The translations under genes and the position numbers were made by a program. Below, one piece after another: positions 43,629 to 52,755 of a stretch of 64,000 nt of DNA. Under the pieces are notes generated by a model. That model was not told where the DNA came from. It saw only the letters and a list, made by a program, of their open reading frames with translations, and searched no databases. Numbering within the stretch: the first letter of the stretch is position 1; the number at the start of each line of letters is the position of its first letter. Source of the stretch: an uncultured Eubacterium sp. (lineage in GTDB: Bacteria; Bacillota; Clostridia; Lachnospirales; Lachnospiraceae); NCBI GenBank assembly GCA_945910225.1, contig CAMDYG010000003.1:1-64000 (forward strand). The letters run 5' to 3'.

Positions 43629-44780
43629 ATGACAGATGAATATTACTGGTATTGGATTAATAATATTACAGGGATATCGAATGCAAAGCTAAGACACATA
43701 TTTAATGTATTTGACAGTCCAAGGGAAGTGTATAGTGCATCAGACAGGGTTCTTGAAAGTATAAGGGGGATTACAGACAGAGATATACAGGCAATTACAC
43801 ATAATAGAAAGGATGAATATATATATAAGGAATACTGCACTCTGTCAGATAAGAAGATATGCTTTACATATCCGGGGAAGGCTGATTATCCATCTAAGCT
43901 TATGAATATATACGATTATCCATATATATTATATTACAAGGGAAGACTTCCTGATGAGAACAGACCATCAGTTGCGATTGTTGGAGCGAGGAATTGTACA
44001 GAGTATGGGAGAAGTATTGCTGAATATTTTGCCAAAGCGTATGCAGCTATGGGAATTCAGGTTATAAGCGGGATGGCGCTTGGGATTGATGCAGCAGGAC
44101 AAAAAGGAGCAATACAGTCTGGTGGATACAGTCTGGCAGTTCTTGGATGTGGTGTTGATATATGCTATCCAAGAGCTAATATTGAATTGTACTCACAGTT
44201 AGAGACGTCAGGAGGCATATTGTCGGAATATGCGATACAGACGCCGCCCAAAGCAGGGCAGTTCCCATTAAGGAACAGAATAATAAGTGCACTGTCAGAT
44301 GCTTTGATCGTTGTTGAAGCCAGAAAGAAGAGCGGATCGCTTATATCAGCAGACCAGGCTCTTGAACAGAATAAGGATGTATATGTTGTTCCGGGAAGAA
44401 TAGGTGATGCTTTAAGTGAGGGATGCATGCAGCTTATAAAGGAGGGGGCAGACATTATTACAAGACCAGAAGATATATGTTCTACTAAAATAATAGATTC
44501 ATATATTAATGCTAACTGTATGACAGGGAAACACCCCGATAATTCGGCATCTGGACAGGATGATATTAATGCTGGTAAAGTGCATTTTGAAAAATCAGGA
44601 CTTGCAAGCCCTAAAAATATGGTGTATAGTCAAATCAATTTGTTTCCTGTAAGCCTGGAGACGATAATAAAGAACTCAGGAATTGGTCTTGTAGAAGCAG
44701 AGGGGCTTTTACTGGAACTGGAATTAGAAGGACTGATAGATGAGGTCTCTAAGAATTATTATGTAAGGAAGCATATTTGA
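43629..44780 (+). CDS. dprA: DNA processing protein DprA
   Basis: A 383-residue DprA (Smf), which loads RecA on incoming single-stranded DNA during transformation. After an N-terminal helical domain ('YWYWINNITGISNAKLRHIF') comes the Rossmann-like core with 'VAIVGARNCTEYGR' near residue 116, 'VISGMALGIDAAGQKGA' near 146, and 'LPLRNRIISALSDALIVVEA'-type segment, with a C-terminal winged-helix part. The frame opens at 43572 in comM; ATG 43602 and ATG 43629 are both possible, and the latter, with GTGGGGAATAT upstream, gives the usual N-terminus. topA follows 15 bases later. Confidence 0.92.
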   Translation: MTDEYYWYWINNITGISNAKLRHIFNVFDSPREVYSASDRVLESIRGITDRDIQAITHNRKDEYIYKEYCTLSDKKICFTYPGKADYPSKLMNIYDYPYILYYKGRLPDENRPSVAIVGARNCTEYGRSIAEYFAKAYAAMGIQVISGMALGIDAAGQKGAIQSGGYSLAVLGCGVDICYPRANIELYSQLETSGGILSEYAIQTPPKAGQFPLRNRIISALSDALIVVEARKKSGSLISADQALEQNKDVYVVPGRIGDALSEGCMQLIKEGADIITRPEDICSTKIIDSYINANCMTGKHPDNSASGQDDINAGKVHFEKSGLASPKNMVYSQINLFPVSLETIIKNSGIGLVEAEGLLLELELEGLIDEVSKNYYVRKHI

Positions 44781-44795
44781 TTTGGAGGACTATTA

Positions 44796-46871
44796 ATGGC
44801 AAAGTATTTAGTTATAGTGGAGTCGCCTGCCAAGGTTAAGACAATAAGTAAGTTTTTAGGAACTAATTATAAGGTTATGGCATCCCAGGGACATGTAAGG
44901 GATCTTCCTAAGAGTCAGATGGGTGTTGATATAGAACATGATTATGAACCCAAGTATATTACTATAAGGGGAAAAGGAGATATTCTTGCTGCATTAAGAA
45001 AAGAAGCCAAGAAAGCAGATAAAGTGTATCTCGCAACCGATCCCGATCGTGAAGGAGAGGCTATTTCGTGGCATCTTGCAGCGGCACTTAAGCTGGAAGA
45101 CAAGGACATATACAGAATAACTTTCAACGAGATTACTAAGAATGCGGTTAAAGCATCATTAAAGGAAGCAAGAAAGATTGACATGAATCTTGTTGATGCA
45201 CAGCAGTCAAGAAGAGTTCTTGACCGAATTGTTGGATATGGAATAAGTCCTTTGTTATGGGCTAAGATTAAAAGAGGACTTAGTGCTGGAAGAGTTCAGT
45301 CAGTTGCATTAAGAATTATATGTGACAGAGAGAATGAAATAGATGCATTTATTCCAGAAGAATACTGGACAATGGATGCAGTTCTTAATATCAAGGGAGA
45401 GAAGAAGCCTCTTGTTGCCAAGTTCTATGGTGATGAGAATGGAAAGATTGATATTAAGAATGCAGACCAGATGAATAAGATACTTGAAGAGGTTAAGAAA
45501 AGCAGCTTTAAAGTAGAAAGTATCAAGAAGGGTGAGAAGGTTAAAAAGTCACCTCTTCCATTTACAACAAGTACTTTGCAGCAGGAAGCAGCCAAGACGC
45601 TTAATATGTCAACCAAGAGAACTATGAATATAGCACAGCAGTTATATGAAGGTGTTGATATTAAGGGCAGGGGAACGATAGGTATAATTACTTACTTAAG
45701 AACTGATTCAACAAGAGTTGCTGATGAAGCCAAGGAGGCATCTAAGGAATATATAAGTGGTAATTATGGAGAAAAGTATCTCCTTGAGGAAAGAACATCC
45801 AAGAAAGATGATAAGAAGATTCAAGATGCGCATGAGGCAATACGACCTACAGATCTTACTCTTTCACCAGCTGTAGTTAAGGAATCTTTGCAGAGAGACC
45901 AGTTCAGATTATACCAGCTTATATGGAAAAGATTTGTTGCAAGCCAGATGGCACCAGCAGTGTATGAGACAACATCTGTTAAGATAGCGGCTGGTAAATA
46001 CAGATTCTCAGTAGCAGCATCTAAGGTTGCATTTGATGGTTTTATGTCTGTATATAAGAATGATGATGATAATGAGGAGACGAATACACTTGCTAAAGGT
46101 CTTGACGAGGCATCGCAGCTTTCACTTGTGGATGTTAATGGAGTACAGCACTTTACACAGCCACCAGCACATTTTACTGAGGCATCACTTGTAAAGGCAC
46201 TTGAGGAACAGGGAATAGGAAGACCAAGTACTTATGCGCCTACTATCTCAACAATAATTGCAAGACATTATGTTATTAAAGAGAATAAGAATCTGTATGT
46301 TTCTGAACTTGGTAATGCTGTTAATAATATTATGATGACAGCATTTCCTACGATTGTTGATGTCAAGTTCACTGCCAATATGGAATCTTTACTTGATGGT
46401 GTTGCAGAAGGAACAGTTGAGTGGAAAGAGATTATAAGGAATTTTTATCCGGATCTTAAAGAGGCAATTGATGAGGCAGAGAAAGAATTAGAGCATGTCA
46501 AGATAGAAGATGAAGTTACAGATGTCGTATGTGATAAGTGCGGAAGAAACATGGTTATCAAATACGGACCACATGGAAAGTTCCTTGGATGTCCAGGATT
46601 TCCAGAGTGTCATAATACTAAGCCTTATCTTGAAAAGATTGGTGTACCATGTCCTAAGTGTGGTAAAGATGTAATTCTTAAGAAGACTAAGAAGGGCAGA
46701 ATGTTCTATGGCTGTGAAGGATATCCGGAGTGTGATTTTGTATCATGGCAGAAGCCATCTGCTAAAAAATGCCCAAAATGTGGCGGATATATGATAGAGA
46801 AAGGCAGCAAGCTTGTGTGTGCAGATGAGACATGTGGATATGTTGAAGAAAAGCCACAGGAAAGCAAGTAA
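44796..46871 (+). CDS. topA: DNA topoisomerase I
   Basis: A 691-residue type IA topoisomerase that relaxes negative supercoils. The TOPRIM domain begins at once ('MAKYLVIVESPAKVKTISKF'), the acidic TOPRIM motif is 'LATDPDREGEAISWHL', and the active tyrosine is Y300 in 'IGIITYLRTDSTR'. The C-terminal 110 residues carry three zinc-ribbon-like modules: 'CDKCGRNMVIKYG', 'CPKCGKDVILKKTKKG' and 'CPKCGGYMIEKGS...CADETCG'. Length and layout are normal. dprA-topA-codY is the standard Firmicutes order, but the trmFO, xerC and clpYQ genes usual between topA and codY in Bacillus are missing. Confidence 0.96.
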   Translation: MAKYLVIVESPAKVKTISKFLGTNYKVMASQGHVRDLPKSQMGVDIEHDYEPKYITIRGKGDILAALRKEAKKADKVYLATDPDREGEAISWHLAAALKLEDKDIYRITFNEITKNAVKASLKEARKIDMNLVDAQQSRRVLDRIVGYGISPLLWAKIKRGLSAGRVQSVALRIICDRENEIDAFIPEEYWTMDAVLNIKGEKKPLVAKFYGDENGKIDIKNADQMNKILEEVKKSSFKVESIKKGEKVKKSPLPFTTSTLQQEAAKTLNMSTKRTMNIAQQLYEGVDIKGRGTIGIITYLRTDSTRVADEAKEASKEYISGNYGEKYLLEERTSKKDDKKIQDAHEAIRPTDLTLSPAVVKESLQRDQFRLYQLIWKRFVASQMAPAVYETTSVKIAAGKYRFSVAASKVAFDGFMSVYKNDDDNEETNTLAKGLDEASQLSLVDVNGVQHFTQPPAHFTEASLVKALEEQGIGRPSTYAPTISTIIARHYVIKENKNLYVSELGNAVNNIMMTAFPTIVDVKFTANMESLLDGVAEGTVEWKEIIRNFYPDLKEAIDEAEKELEHVKIEDEVTDVVCDKCGRNMVIKYGPHGKFLGCPGFPECHNTKPYLEKIGVPCPKCGKDVILKKTKKGRMFYGCEGYPECDFVSWQKPSAKKCPKCGGYMIEKGSKLVCADETCGYVEEKPQESK

Positions 46872-46902
46872 GCAGGCTGTTTTATAGAATGGGGGATTTA
46901 CA

Positions 46903-47673
46903 ATGAGCGTCCAGCTTCTTGATAAGACTAGGAAAATCAACAAGCTGCTCCACAATAACCATTCAGTCAGGGTTGAGTTTAATGATATATGTGAAGTGTT
47001 AAGCTCAATACTTGAATCTAATATTCTGGTTATAAGCCAGAAGGGAAAGGTTCTTGGAGCAGGTTATTATGAAGGCATAGACAGGATTAATGAATTGATA
47101 GCTACAGATGTAGGCGGATTTGTTGATTCTATGTTTAATGAAAGATTACTGGGAGTTCTTTCTACTAAGGAGAATGTTAATCTTCTTACTCTTGGATTTA
47201 CCAATGGTAATGAAAGAAAGTTCACAGCGTTAATATCGCCTGTGGATATAGGAGGAGAGAGACTCGGGACACTTTTTATGTATAGGTGTGAGAGAGACTA
47301 TGAAATTGATGATATTATTCTTAGTGAGTACGGAACAACTGTTGTCGGTCTTGAAATGATGAATTCTGTTAATAAGGAGAATGCAGAAGATGAGCAGAAG
47401 AAGAAGCTTGTAAAGTCTGCAATCAATACGTTGTCTTCTTCTGAACTTCAGGCAATTAAAGCTGTTTTTGATGAAATGGATGGCTCTGATGGACTGCTTG
47501 TTGCCAGCCGTATTGCAGATAAAACAGGAATCACAAGATCTGTTATTGTGAATGCATTGAAAAAGTTTGACAGTGCAGGAGTGATTTCAACTAAATCATC
47601 AGGAATGAAGGGAACAAGAATTAAGGTACTTAATGAAGTTGTCTTTGATGAAATAAAAAAGCTTGATGTATAA
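46903..47673 (+). CDS. codY: GTP- and branched-chain-amino-acid-sensing regulator CodY
   Basis: A 256-residue CodY. In Firmicutes it represses amino-acid synthesis, competence and motility genes when GTP and isoleucine, leucine or valine are plentiful. The N-terminal GAF domain ('MSVQLLDKTRKINKLLHNNH') is followed, near residue 55, by 'GAGYYEG', and the C-terminal winged helix shows 'ASRIADKTGITRSVIVNALK' near 204 and 'SSGMKGTRIKVLNE'. The 256-residue length is typical. It lies between topA and the flagellar operon, so it may control the flagellar promoter directly; a poor CodY-box-like sequence lies at 47757-47771. A terminator follows. Confidence 0.95.
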   Translation: MSVQLLDKTRKINKLLHNNHSVRVEFNDICEVLSSILESNILVISQKGKVLGAGYYEGIDRINELIATDVGGFVDSMFNERLLGVLSTKENVNLLTLGFTNGNERKFTALISPVDIGGERLGTLFMYRCERDYEIDDIILSEYGTTVVGLEMMNSVNKENAEDEQKKKLVKSAINTLSSSELQAIKAVFDEMDGSDGLLVASRIADKTGITRSVIVNALKKFDSAGVISTKSSGMKGTRIKVLNEVVFDEIKKLDV

Positions 47674-47723
47674 AGCTGTACAATGTATAATTAATATAGC
47701 TTACGGAGTGAGTTGTGTGAAGG

Positions 47724-47760
47724 ATGGATCCAATTTTTATTGGGTCCATTTTGCTTTGTT
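47724..47760 (+). terminator. Rho-independent terminator after codY
   Basis: An 11-bp stem (47724-47734 with 47739-47749, one G-T pair) followed by a T-rich tail. It separates codY from the flagellar promoter. Confidence 0.8.
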
Positions 47761-47771
47761 TGTCGAAAATT
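47757..47771. promoter_or_regulatory. possible CodY-box-like site upstream of flgB
   Basis: TGTTTGTCGAAAATT matches the CodY box AATTTTCNGAAAATT at 10 of 14 fixed positions, all seven in the right half. It ends 12 bases before the -35 of the flagellar promoter. A site this degenerate will also occur by chance. Confidence 0.25.
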
Positions 47772-47783
47772 GCTAAAAAAATC

Positions 47784-47811
47784 TTGTTTTTTCGGCATTA
47801 TAATTTATAAT
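47784..47811 (+). promoter_or_regulatory. flagellar operon promoter (sigma-A type)
   Basis: TTGTTT (47784-47789) and a perfect TATAAT (47806-47811) with a 16-base spacer, 78 bases before flgB. No good SigD site (TAAA-N15-CCGATAT) is seen in the same gap. Confidence 0.55.
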
Positions 47812-47888
47812 GGTACTTAGTGTTTTTATGTTCTCGTATTATGCATATACGGAATATTAAGTGGATTTAATAAGAAAGGAAGATTGAT

Positions 47889-48281
47889 ATGGGCTCAGGA
47901 GCTTTTGGTTATGTGAATTTACTAAAGTCGGCAGCAGATGCGAGCTGGACAAGAGAAGAGGTTCTTACTAATAATATTGCCAATGTTGATACACCTAATT
48001 ATAAGAGACAGGATGTTGAGTTTCAGTCATATCTTGCTAATGCATTGCAGCGCTCAGGCGACAGTGCTTCATCTCTGACACAGAGAGTTAATAATGTTAA
48101 TTATAATGACCTTGCTATAAGGACTTATACGGATAACAGTACACTTTCTTACCGCAAGGATGGTAATAATGTGGATCTGTCTACAGAGAATGTAGAGCTG
48201 GCAGCAGAGCAGATTAATTATAATGCGCTTATAGACAGCATGAATAATGAATTCTCTAGATTTAAAGCAGTTATTAAGTAG
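47889..48281 (+). CDS. flgB: flagellar basal-body rod protein FlgB
   Basis: A 130-residue proximal rod protein, secreted through the flagellar export gate without a cleaved signal. The family N-terminus reads 'RTNNIANVDTPNYKRQDVEF' in type (here from about residue 28, 'EEVLTNNIANVDTPNYKRQD'), and the C-terminal helix is 'ENVELAAEQINYNALIDSMN', typical of FlgB/FlgC-like rod proteins. It is the first gene of the operon, with AAGAAAGGAAG as ribosome site, followed 40 bases later by flgC. Confidence 0.94.
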   Translation: MGSGAFGYVNLLKSAADASWTREEVLTNNIANVDTPNYKRQDVEFQSYLANALQRSGDSASSLTQRVNNVNYNDLAIRTYTDNSTLSYRKDGNNVDLSTENVELAAEQINYNALIDSMNNEFSRFKAVIK

Positions 48282-48321
48282 ATGTGTATATAGAATCAGA
48301 ATTTGAAAGGAGATATACCTT

Positions 48322-48822
48322 ATGTCAATGTTTACAGCATTTAATGTTAGTGCATCAGGTATGACAGCACAGCAGTTAAGAACAGATGTTATATCAGAAA
48401 ATATTGCAAATGCGGATACAACAAGAACAAGTGATGGAACACCTTATGTAAGAAAGGCTGTTGTATTCACTGAGAAGACAATGACTGGTACAGCACTTGG
48501 AAAGTCAGCATATGGTTCATATGGAACAGGTGCTTATTCAACATTTTCAGATGCATTAAGACTTGCTAATGGAGGCGTTGTGGGAAGCGGGGTCAAGGTT
48601 ACATCTGTATATGAGGATACATCAACGGATATGGAGAGAGTATATGATCCGTCACATCCAGATGCAGATGAGAATGGATATGTTACATACCCTAATGTTA
48701 ATATTGTTCAGGAAATGACAGACCTTATTGATGCATCACGTTCTTATGAGGCTAATATATCAGCATTTAATGCGAGTAAGTCGATGGCATCCAAAGGGTT
48801 GTCTATTGGTTCAACAACGTAA
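48322..48822 (+). CDS. flgC: flagellar basal-body rod protein FlgC
   Basis: A 166-residue proximal rod protein. It begins with 'FNVSASGMTAQQLRTDVIS' and 'ENIANADTTRTSDGTPYVRK', the FlgC form of the rod N-terminal motif, and ends with the family 'MTDLIDASRSYEANISAFNA' helix. Length is a little above the Bacillus protein (about 150). It follows flgB and precedes fliE as in other Firmicutes. Ribosome site AAAGGAGAT. Confidence 0.95.
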   Translation: MSMFTAFNVSASGMTAQQLRTDVISENIANADTTRTSDGTPYVRKAVVFTEKTMTGTALGKSAYGSYGTGAYSTFSDALRLANGGVVGSGVKVTSVYEDTSTDMERVYDPSHPDADENGYVTYPNVNIVQEMTDLIDASRSYEANISAFNASKSMASKGLSIGSTT

Positions 48823-48852
48823 TGATTTTGTTTAAGGAATAGGAGAATATAT

Positions 48853-49191
48853 ATGGATTTGACTAGCGCGATTGGAACACTTGGCAGTGATTATGTCAAT
48901 AAAGTTACTTCGGCTATGAAGGACAATGCGGCTCTTAATAATGTGAGTAATAAGGACACTGATACTACATTTGACGCAATATATGATTCAGTGTCAGGAC
49001 TTTTGAGCAGTACCAATTCGTATGTGCAGAGAGCCCAGCAGGCCGAGATTGATTATGCACTTGGTAATATGACTAATACTCATGAACTGGGAGTGTATCA
49101 GCAGGAGGCTAATATTGCGCTTCAGTATACTGTCGCAATAAGAGATAAGGCATTGGAGGCCTATAACTCTATTATGAATATGTCAATGTAA
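48853..49191 (+). CDS. fliE: flagellar hook-basal body complex protein FliE
   Basis: A 112-residue protein that joins the MS ring to the rod. The C-terminal half holds the conserved helical region 'QRAQQAEIDYALGNMTNTHE' and 'IALQYTVAIRDKALEAYN', which matches FliE. The N-terminus is variable, as usual. It lies between flgC and fliF. Ribosome site AATAGGAG. Confidence 0.93.
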   Translation: MDLTSAIGTLGSDYVNKVTSAMKDNAALNNVSNKDTDTTFDAIYDSVSGLLSSTNSYVQRAQQAEIDYALGNMTNTHELGVYQQEANIALQYTVAIRDKALEAYNSIMNMSM

Positions 49192-49204
49192 ATAGGGGTT
49201 TTTT

Positions 49205-50815
49205 ATGTTAGATAGATTGAAACAGATTCCAGCAAGGCTTCTTGAAATATGGAAGAGCTGGAGCAGGAATCAGAAGATAATAATTGTGAGTGCGACTGTT
49301 GTGTTTATTGCCGCTGTAATTGTTATTGCGTATGTTCTTTCAAGACCAACGTATGAAGAACTTACACAATGCGAAGATTACAATGAGATGAATACAGTCA
49401 CAACTCTTCTTTCAGACAATAATTATGCATATGAGATTGATAATATGACTGTTAAGGTTAAGAAGCAGGATCTTACTAATGCAAAGATGCTTATTGCATC
49501 TAATGATATCAAGCCATCAGGATATTCTCTTGAGGATGCTCTTAACAGCAGTCTTACAACAACAGAATCTGATAAGAATAAGAAGTATGCCAAGTATCTT
49601 GAAACTAAGTTCGCTAATGATATAGGCTCACTTGATGGAGTTAAGTCAGCGTCTGTTACAGTACATCTTGCAGATGACAGCAATTCGTTCTATGCGACTA
49701 AGAAAGATACTACTGTTGCGGTTACTCTTGATACTAATAAGACTGTTGGAGATGATACAGCTGAGAGTATTGCGGTATTTCTTGCGACAGCAGTTGGTAA
49801 TGATAATACTAACGGAATAACGATTATAGATACAACAGGAAAGACTATGTTTAATGGAGCAGATAATTCCGGCTCTGTATCTAATATTTCATATTCAAGC
49901 AAGTTGAAGTATAAGTCACAGATTGAGAATACGGTTGCGGCCGGAGTCAAGAATACAGCACTTTCAACATCTTTGTTTAATGATGCTACTGTTGCACTTA
50001 ATCTTGATCTTGACTGGGATACTGTTAATAAGATTGCAACTGAATATAAGGCTCAGGAGGGAAGAGAAGAAGGATTATATGATACTTCTTATGAACTTCA
50101 GTCTGTAGGAACTAATGGAGCAAGTGGAACACCTGGTACAACAAGTAATGGTGAAAGTGGAACAACATATGATCTTACGGATGGAACATCAAGTTCTTCT
50201 ACTTATACTGTTAAGCAGTATCAGTATCTTCCAGACCAGCTTGTTACAACAACTAATTCTGAACCTGGCAAGATTGTATATGACAGCTCTACAATGGCAG
50301 TTACTCTTATTAAGAATGTTGTATATAATGAGGATGACTGCAAGAAGCTGGGATATCTTGACAATATGACATGGGATGAATTCAAGGCACAGAATGCAGA
50401 TCCTGTACAGGTTGATGTAAGTTCTGACTGGATTAATATGTTTTCTAGTGCAACAGGTATATCTACAGCTAATATAACTGTTCTTGCATATAATGTGCCA
50501 TATTTTACAGATTCAACTAAGACAAGTATTCTTAGCAGGGCTTCGTTCTGGGTACAGATCGCACTTACGGTTGCTATTCTTGGAATTCTTGTATTTATTG
50601 TGCTTAGAAGTGCAAGACCTCTTACAGTTGAGGAGAAAGAGCCTGAACTTTCAGTTGAAGAAATGCTGGCATCTACTAAGGAGAACCAGCCTACAGTTGA
50701 TGAAATTGATTTACAGGAAAAGTCAGAAACAAGAAAAGCAATCGAGAAATTCGTGGACGAGAATCCGGAGGCAGTTGCTTTGCTGCTTAGAAACTGGCTT
50801 AATGATGACTGGTGA
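49205..50815 (+). CDS. fliF: flagellar M-ring protein FliF
   Basis: A 536-residue protein forming the MS ring. It has two membrane helices (about residues 27-47 and 451-473), ring-building motifs between them such as 'LTNAKMLIASNDIKPSGYSL' near 91, and the C-terminal cytoplasmic tail 'ALLLRNWLNDDW', which binds FliG. A Gly/Ser/Thr-rich insert (about 299-330) interrupts the beta collar. It starts 14 bases after fliE with a GGGG-type site, and fliG follows. Confidence 0.95.
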   Translation: MLDRLKQIPARLLEIWKSWSRNQKIIIVSATVVFIAAVIVIAYVLSRPTYEELTQCEDYNEMNTVTTLLSDNNYAYEIDNMTVKVKKQDLTNAKMLIASNDIKPSGYSLEDALNSSLTTTESDKNKKYAKYLETKFANDIGSLDGVKSASVTVHLADDSNSFYATKKDTTVAVTLDTNKTVGDDTAESIAVFLATAVGNDNTNGITIIDTTGKTMFNGADNSGSVSNISYSSKLKYKSQIENTVAAGVKNTALSTSLFNDATVALNLDLDWDTVNKIATEYKAQEGREEGLYDTSYELQSVGTNGASGTPGTTSNGESGTTYDLTDGTSSSSTYTVKQYQYLPDQLVTTTNSEPGKIVYDSSTMAVTLIKNVVYNEDDCKKLGYLDNMTWDEFKAQNADPVQVDVSSDWINMFSSATGISTANITVLAYNVPYFTDSTKTSILSRASFWVQIALTVAILGILVFIVLRSARPLTVEEKEPELSVEEMLASTKENQPTVDEIDLQEKSETRKAIEKFVDENPEAVALLLRNWLNDDW

Positions 50816-50858
50816 TAATTATTACTTTTTAATATACATTGGATAGGAGATGATACAT

Positions 50859-51884
50859 ATGCCAAAGCCGGTGGTTAATGGTGACAGAGAGATGGATGGT
50901 GTAGAAAAGGCAGCAACTCTGCTGATTGCACTTGGGCCAGAAAAGTCTGCACAGATATTTAAACATTTGAAAGAAGAAGAGATAGAACAGCTGACACTGG
51001 AAATTGCCAATACAAGCAGTGTATCGCCACAGACTAAGGAACGGGTTCTTAATGAGTTCTATGAGATATGTCTGGCACAGCAGTATATTGCTGAAGGAGG
51101 TATTTCTTATGCCAAGGAACTTCTTGAGAAGGCTCTTGGAGAAGAGAAGGCTAAGGATGTTATTGGAAAGCTTACTGCAAGCCTTCAGGTACGTCCATTT
51201 GAATTCATAAGAAAGACTGATTCAACACAGCTTCTTAACTTCATACAGGATGAGCACCCTCAGACAATTGCATTGATTCTTTCTTATCTTCCGGCAGTAC
51301 AGGCATCTAATGTGGTATCTGCGCTTCCACCAGAAAAGCAGGCAGATGTTGCAAAACGTATTGCTATGATGGACAGAACTTCACCGGATGTTATCAAACA
51401 GGTGGAGAAGGTTCTTGAAAGAAAGCTTGCATCTTTAGTTAACCAGGATTACACAATTGTTGGTGGTGTGGATGCAATTGTAGAGATTCTTAATTCTGTT
51501 GACAGAGGAACAGAAAAGCATATTATGGAAACTCTTGAAGTTGAAGAACCAGAGCTTGCAGATGAGATCCGCAAGAAGATGTTTGTATTTGAGGATATTC
51601 TTTCACTTGATAACAGAGCTATACAGAGAGTACTCAGAGATGTTGATAATCATGACCTTGCACTTGCACTTAAGGGTGCAACAGAAGAGGTTCAGAATGT
51701 TATTCTTAATAACCTTTCATCACGTCTTGCTTCTATGATAAAGGAAGATATGGAATATATGGGTCCTGTTCGTATGAAGGATGTTGAAGATGCTCAGCAG
51801 AAGATTGTTAATATAATCAGAAAGCTTGAGGATTCAGCTGAAATTGTTATATCACGAGGCGGAGGTGACGAGATAATTGTCTAA
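50859..51884 (+). CDS. fliG: flagellar motor switch protein FliG
   Basis: A 341-residue switch protein that couples MotA torque to the rotor. N-terminal part 'GVEKAATLLIALGPEKSAQI' near residue 12 binds FliF; the middle 'DEHPQTIALILSYLPAVQAS' with the EHPQR-like motif binds FliM; and the C-terminal part carries the charged torque helix ('DLALALKGATEEVQNVILNN' near 267). ATG 50850 lies on the AGGAG ribosome site, so ATG 50859 (nine bases after it) is the start. The stop overlaps the fliH start by eight bases. Confidence 0.96.
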   Translation: MPKPVVNGDREMDGVEKAATLLIALGPEKSAQIFKHLKEEEIEQLTLEIANTSSVSPQTKERVLNEFYEICLAQQYIAEGGISYAKELLEKALGEEKAKDVIGKLTASLQVRPFEFIRKTDSTQLLNFIQDEHPQTIALILSYLPAVQASNVVSALPPEKQADVAKRIAMMDRTSPDVIKQVEKVLERKLASLVNQDYTIVGGVDAIVEILNSVDRGTEKHIMETLEVEEPELADEIRKKMFVFEDILSLDNRAIQRVLRDVDNHDLALALKGATEEVQNVILNNLSSRLASMIKEDMEYMGPVRMKDVEDAQQKIVNIIRKLEDSAEIVISRGGGDEIIV

Positions 51885-52719
51885 TCTGTTAAAAAGAGGT
51901 ACAACAATTAATAAAGATGAGAGGGTTATAGATTATAACGATATTATAAGGCAGAAGCTGCAGGCAGTTATGAATTCAAAGCAGGGAACTATGGATGCTG
52001 ATGGATTTATCAACGGACTTCATGCTGATGTGGTAGAAGAGCTTATATCTGATGATGCGGCAGATGCTCTTACTAATGAATCATCTGATATGTCTGCCAG
52101 CCAGGATGCAGCAGCAACTCTTGAACAGATTAATGAACAGGTTCAGCAGATAATTAACGATGCCAATGAACAGGCAGAACGGATAATATCAGATGCTCAT
52201 AATGATGCGGACAGAATATCGGAAGAGGCCAGACAGAATGGCTACTACGAAGGATGCTCCAAGGCAGAGGAAGAAGTTAATAACAGAATAAATGAGCTTG
52301 AACAGGAGTACGAAGCAAAGAAGCAGCAGCTTGAGCAGGAGTATTCACAGATGAAAGAGGCTGTTGAACCTGAACTGGTTAATGCTATTGTAGAGGTGTT
52401 CAGAAAGGTTACACATGTTGTTTCAGAGGATAATCATGATATAATTCTGCATCTTATCAATGATGTTATGCACAATGCAGAAGGATGCAAGGATTTTACT
52501 ATTAAGGTTTCACCAGATGATTACCGCTTTCTTGTGAATAATCAGGGAAAGATATATTGTGCAATGTCGAAAGAGGTTAATATTGATATTGTTGAAGATA
52601 TGGGTATGGAAAGAAATCAGTGCATGATTGAAACTAATACAGGAATATTTAACTGTGGTCTTGATGTAGAACTTGATAATCTTATTAAGAATATTAAACT
52701 TTTAAGCTGTGTGCAATAA
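51877..52719 (+). CDS. fliH: flagellar assembly protein FliH
   Basis: A 280-residue regulator of the export ATPase FliI. The start is a TTG that lies within the end of fliG, with a strong GGAGGTG nine bases upstream; no other start fits. The central part is a long charged coiled coil ('VQQIINDANEQAERIISDAH' and 'AEEEVNNRINELEQEYEAKK', about residues 85-160), and the C-terminal 110 residues show the FliH/YscL domain ('VNAIVEVFRKVTHVVSEDN'). Layout and position between fliG and fliI are decisive. Confidence 0.88.
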   Translation: MSNLLKRGTTINKDERVIDYNDIIRQKLQAVMNSKQGTMDADGFINGLHADVVEELISDDAADALTNESSDMSASQDAAATLEQINEQVQQIINDANEQAERIISDAHNDADRISEEARQNGYYEGCSKAEEEVNNRINELEQEYEAKKQQLEQEYSQMKEAVEPELVNAIVEVFRKVTHVVSEDNHDIILHLINDVMHNAEGCKDFTIKVSPDDYRFLVNNQGKIYCAMSKEVNIDIVEDMGMERNQCMIETNTGIFNCGLDVELDNLIKNIKLLSCVQ

Positions 52720-52755
52720 CGACATAAGAGTACGGATGGATTTAAGGAGGATGTA

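Noticed and set aside
47773-47800. SigD-type promoter before flgB
   Set aside because: TAAA is present but the -10 does not match CCGATAT; a sigma-A site fits better.
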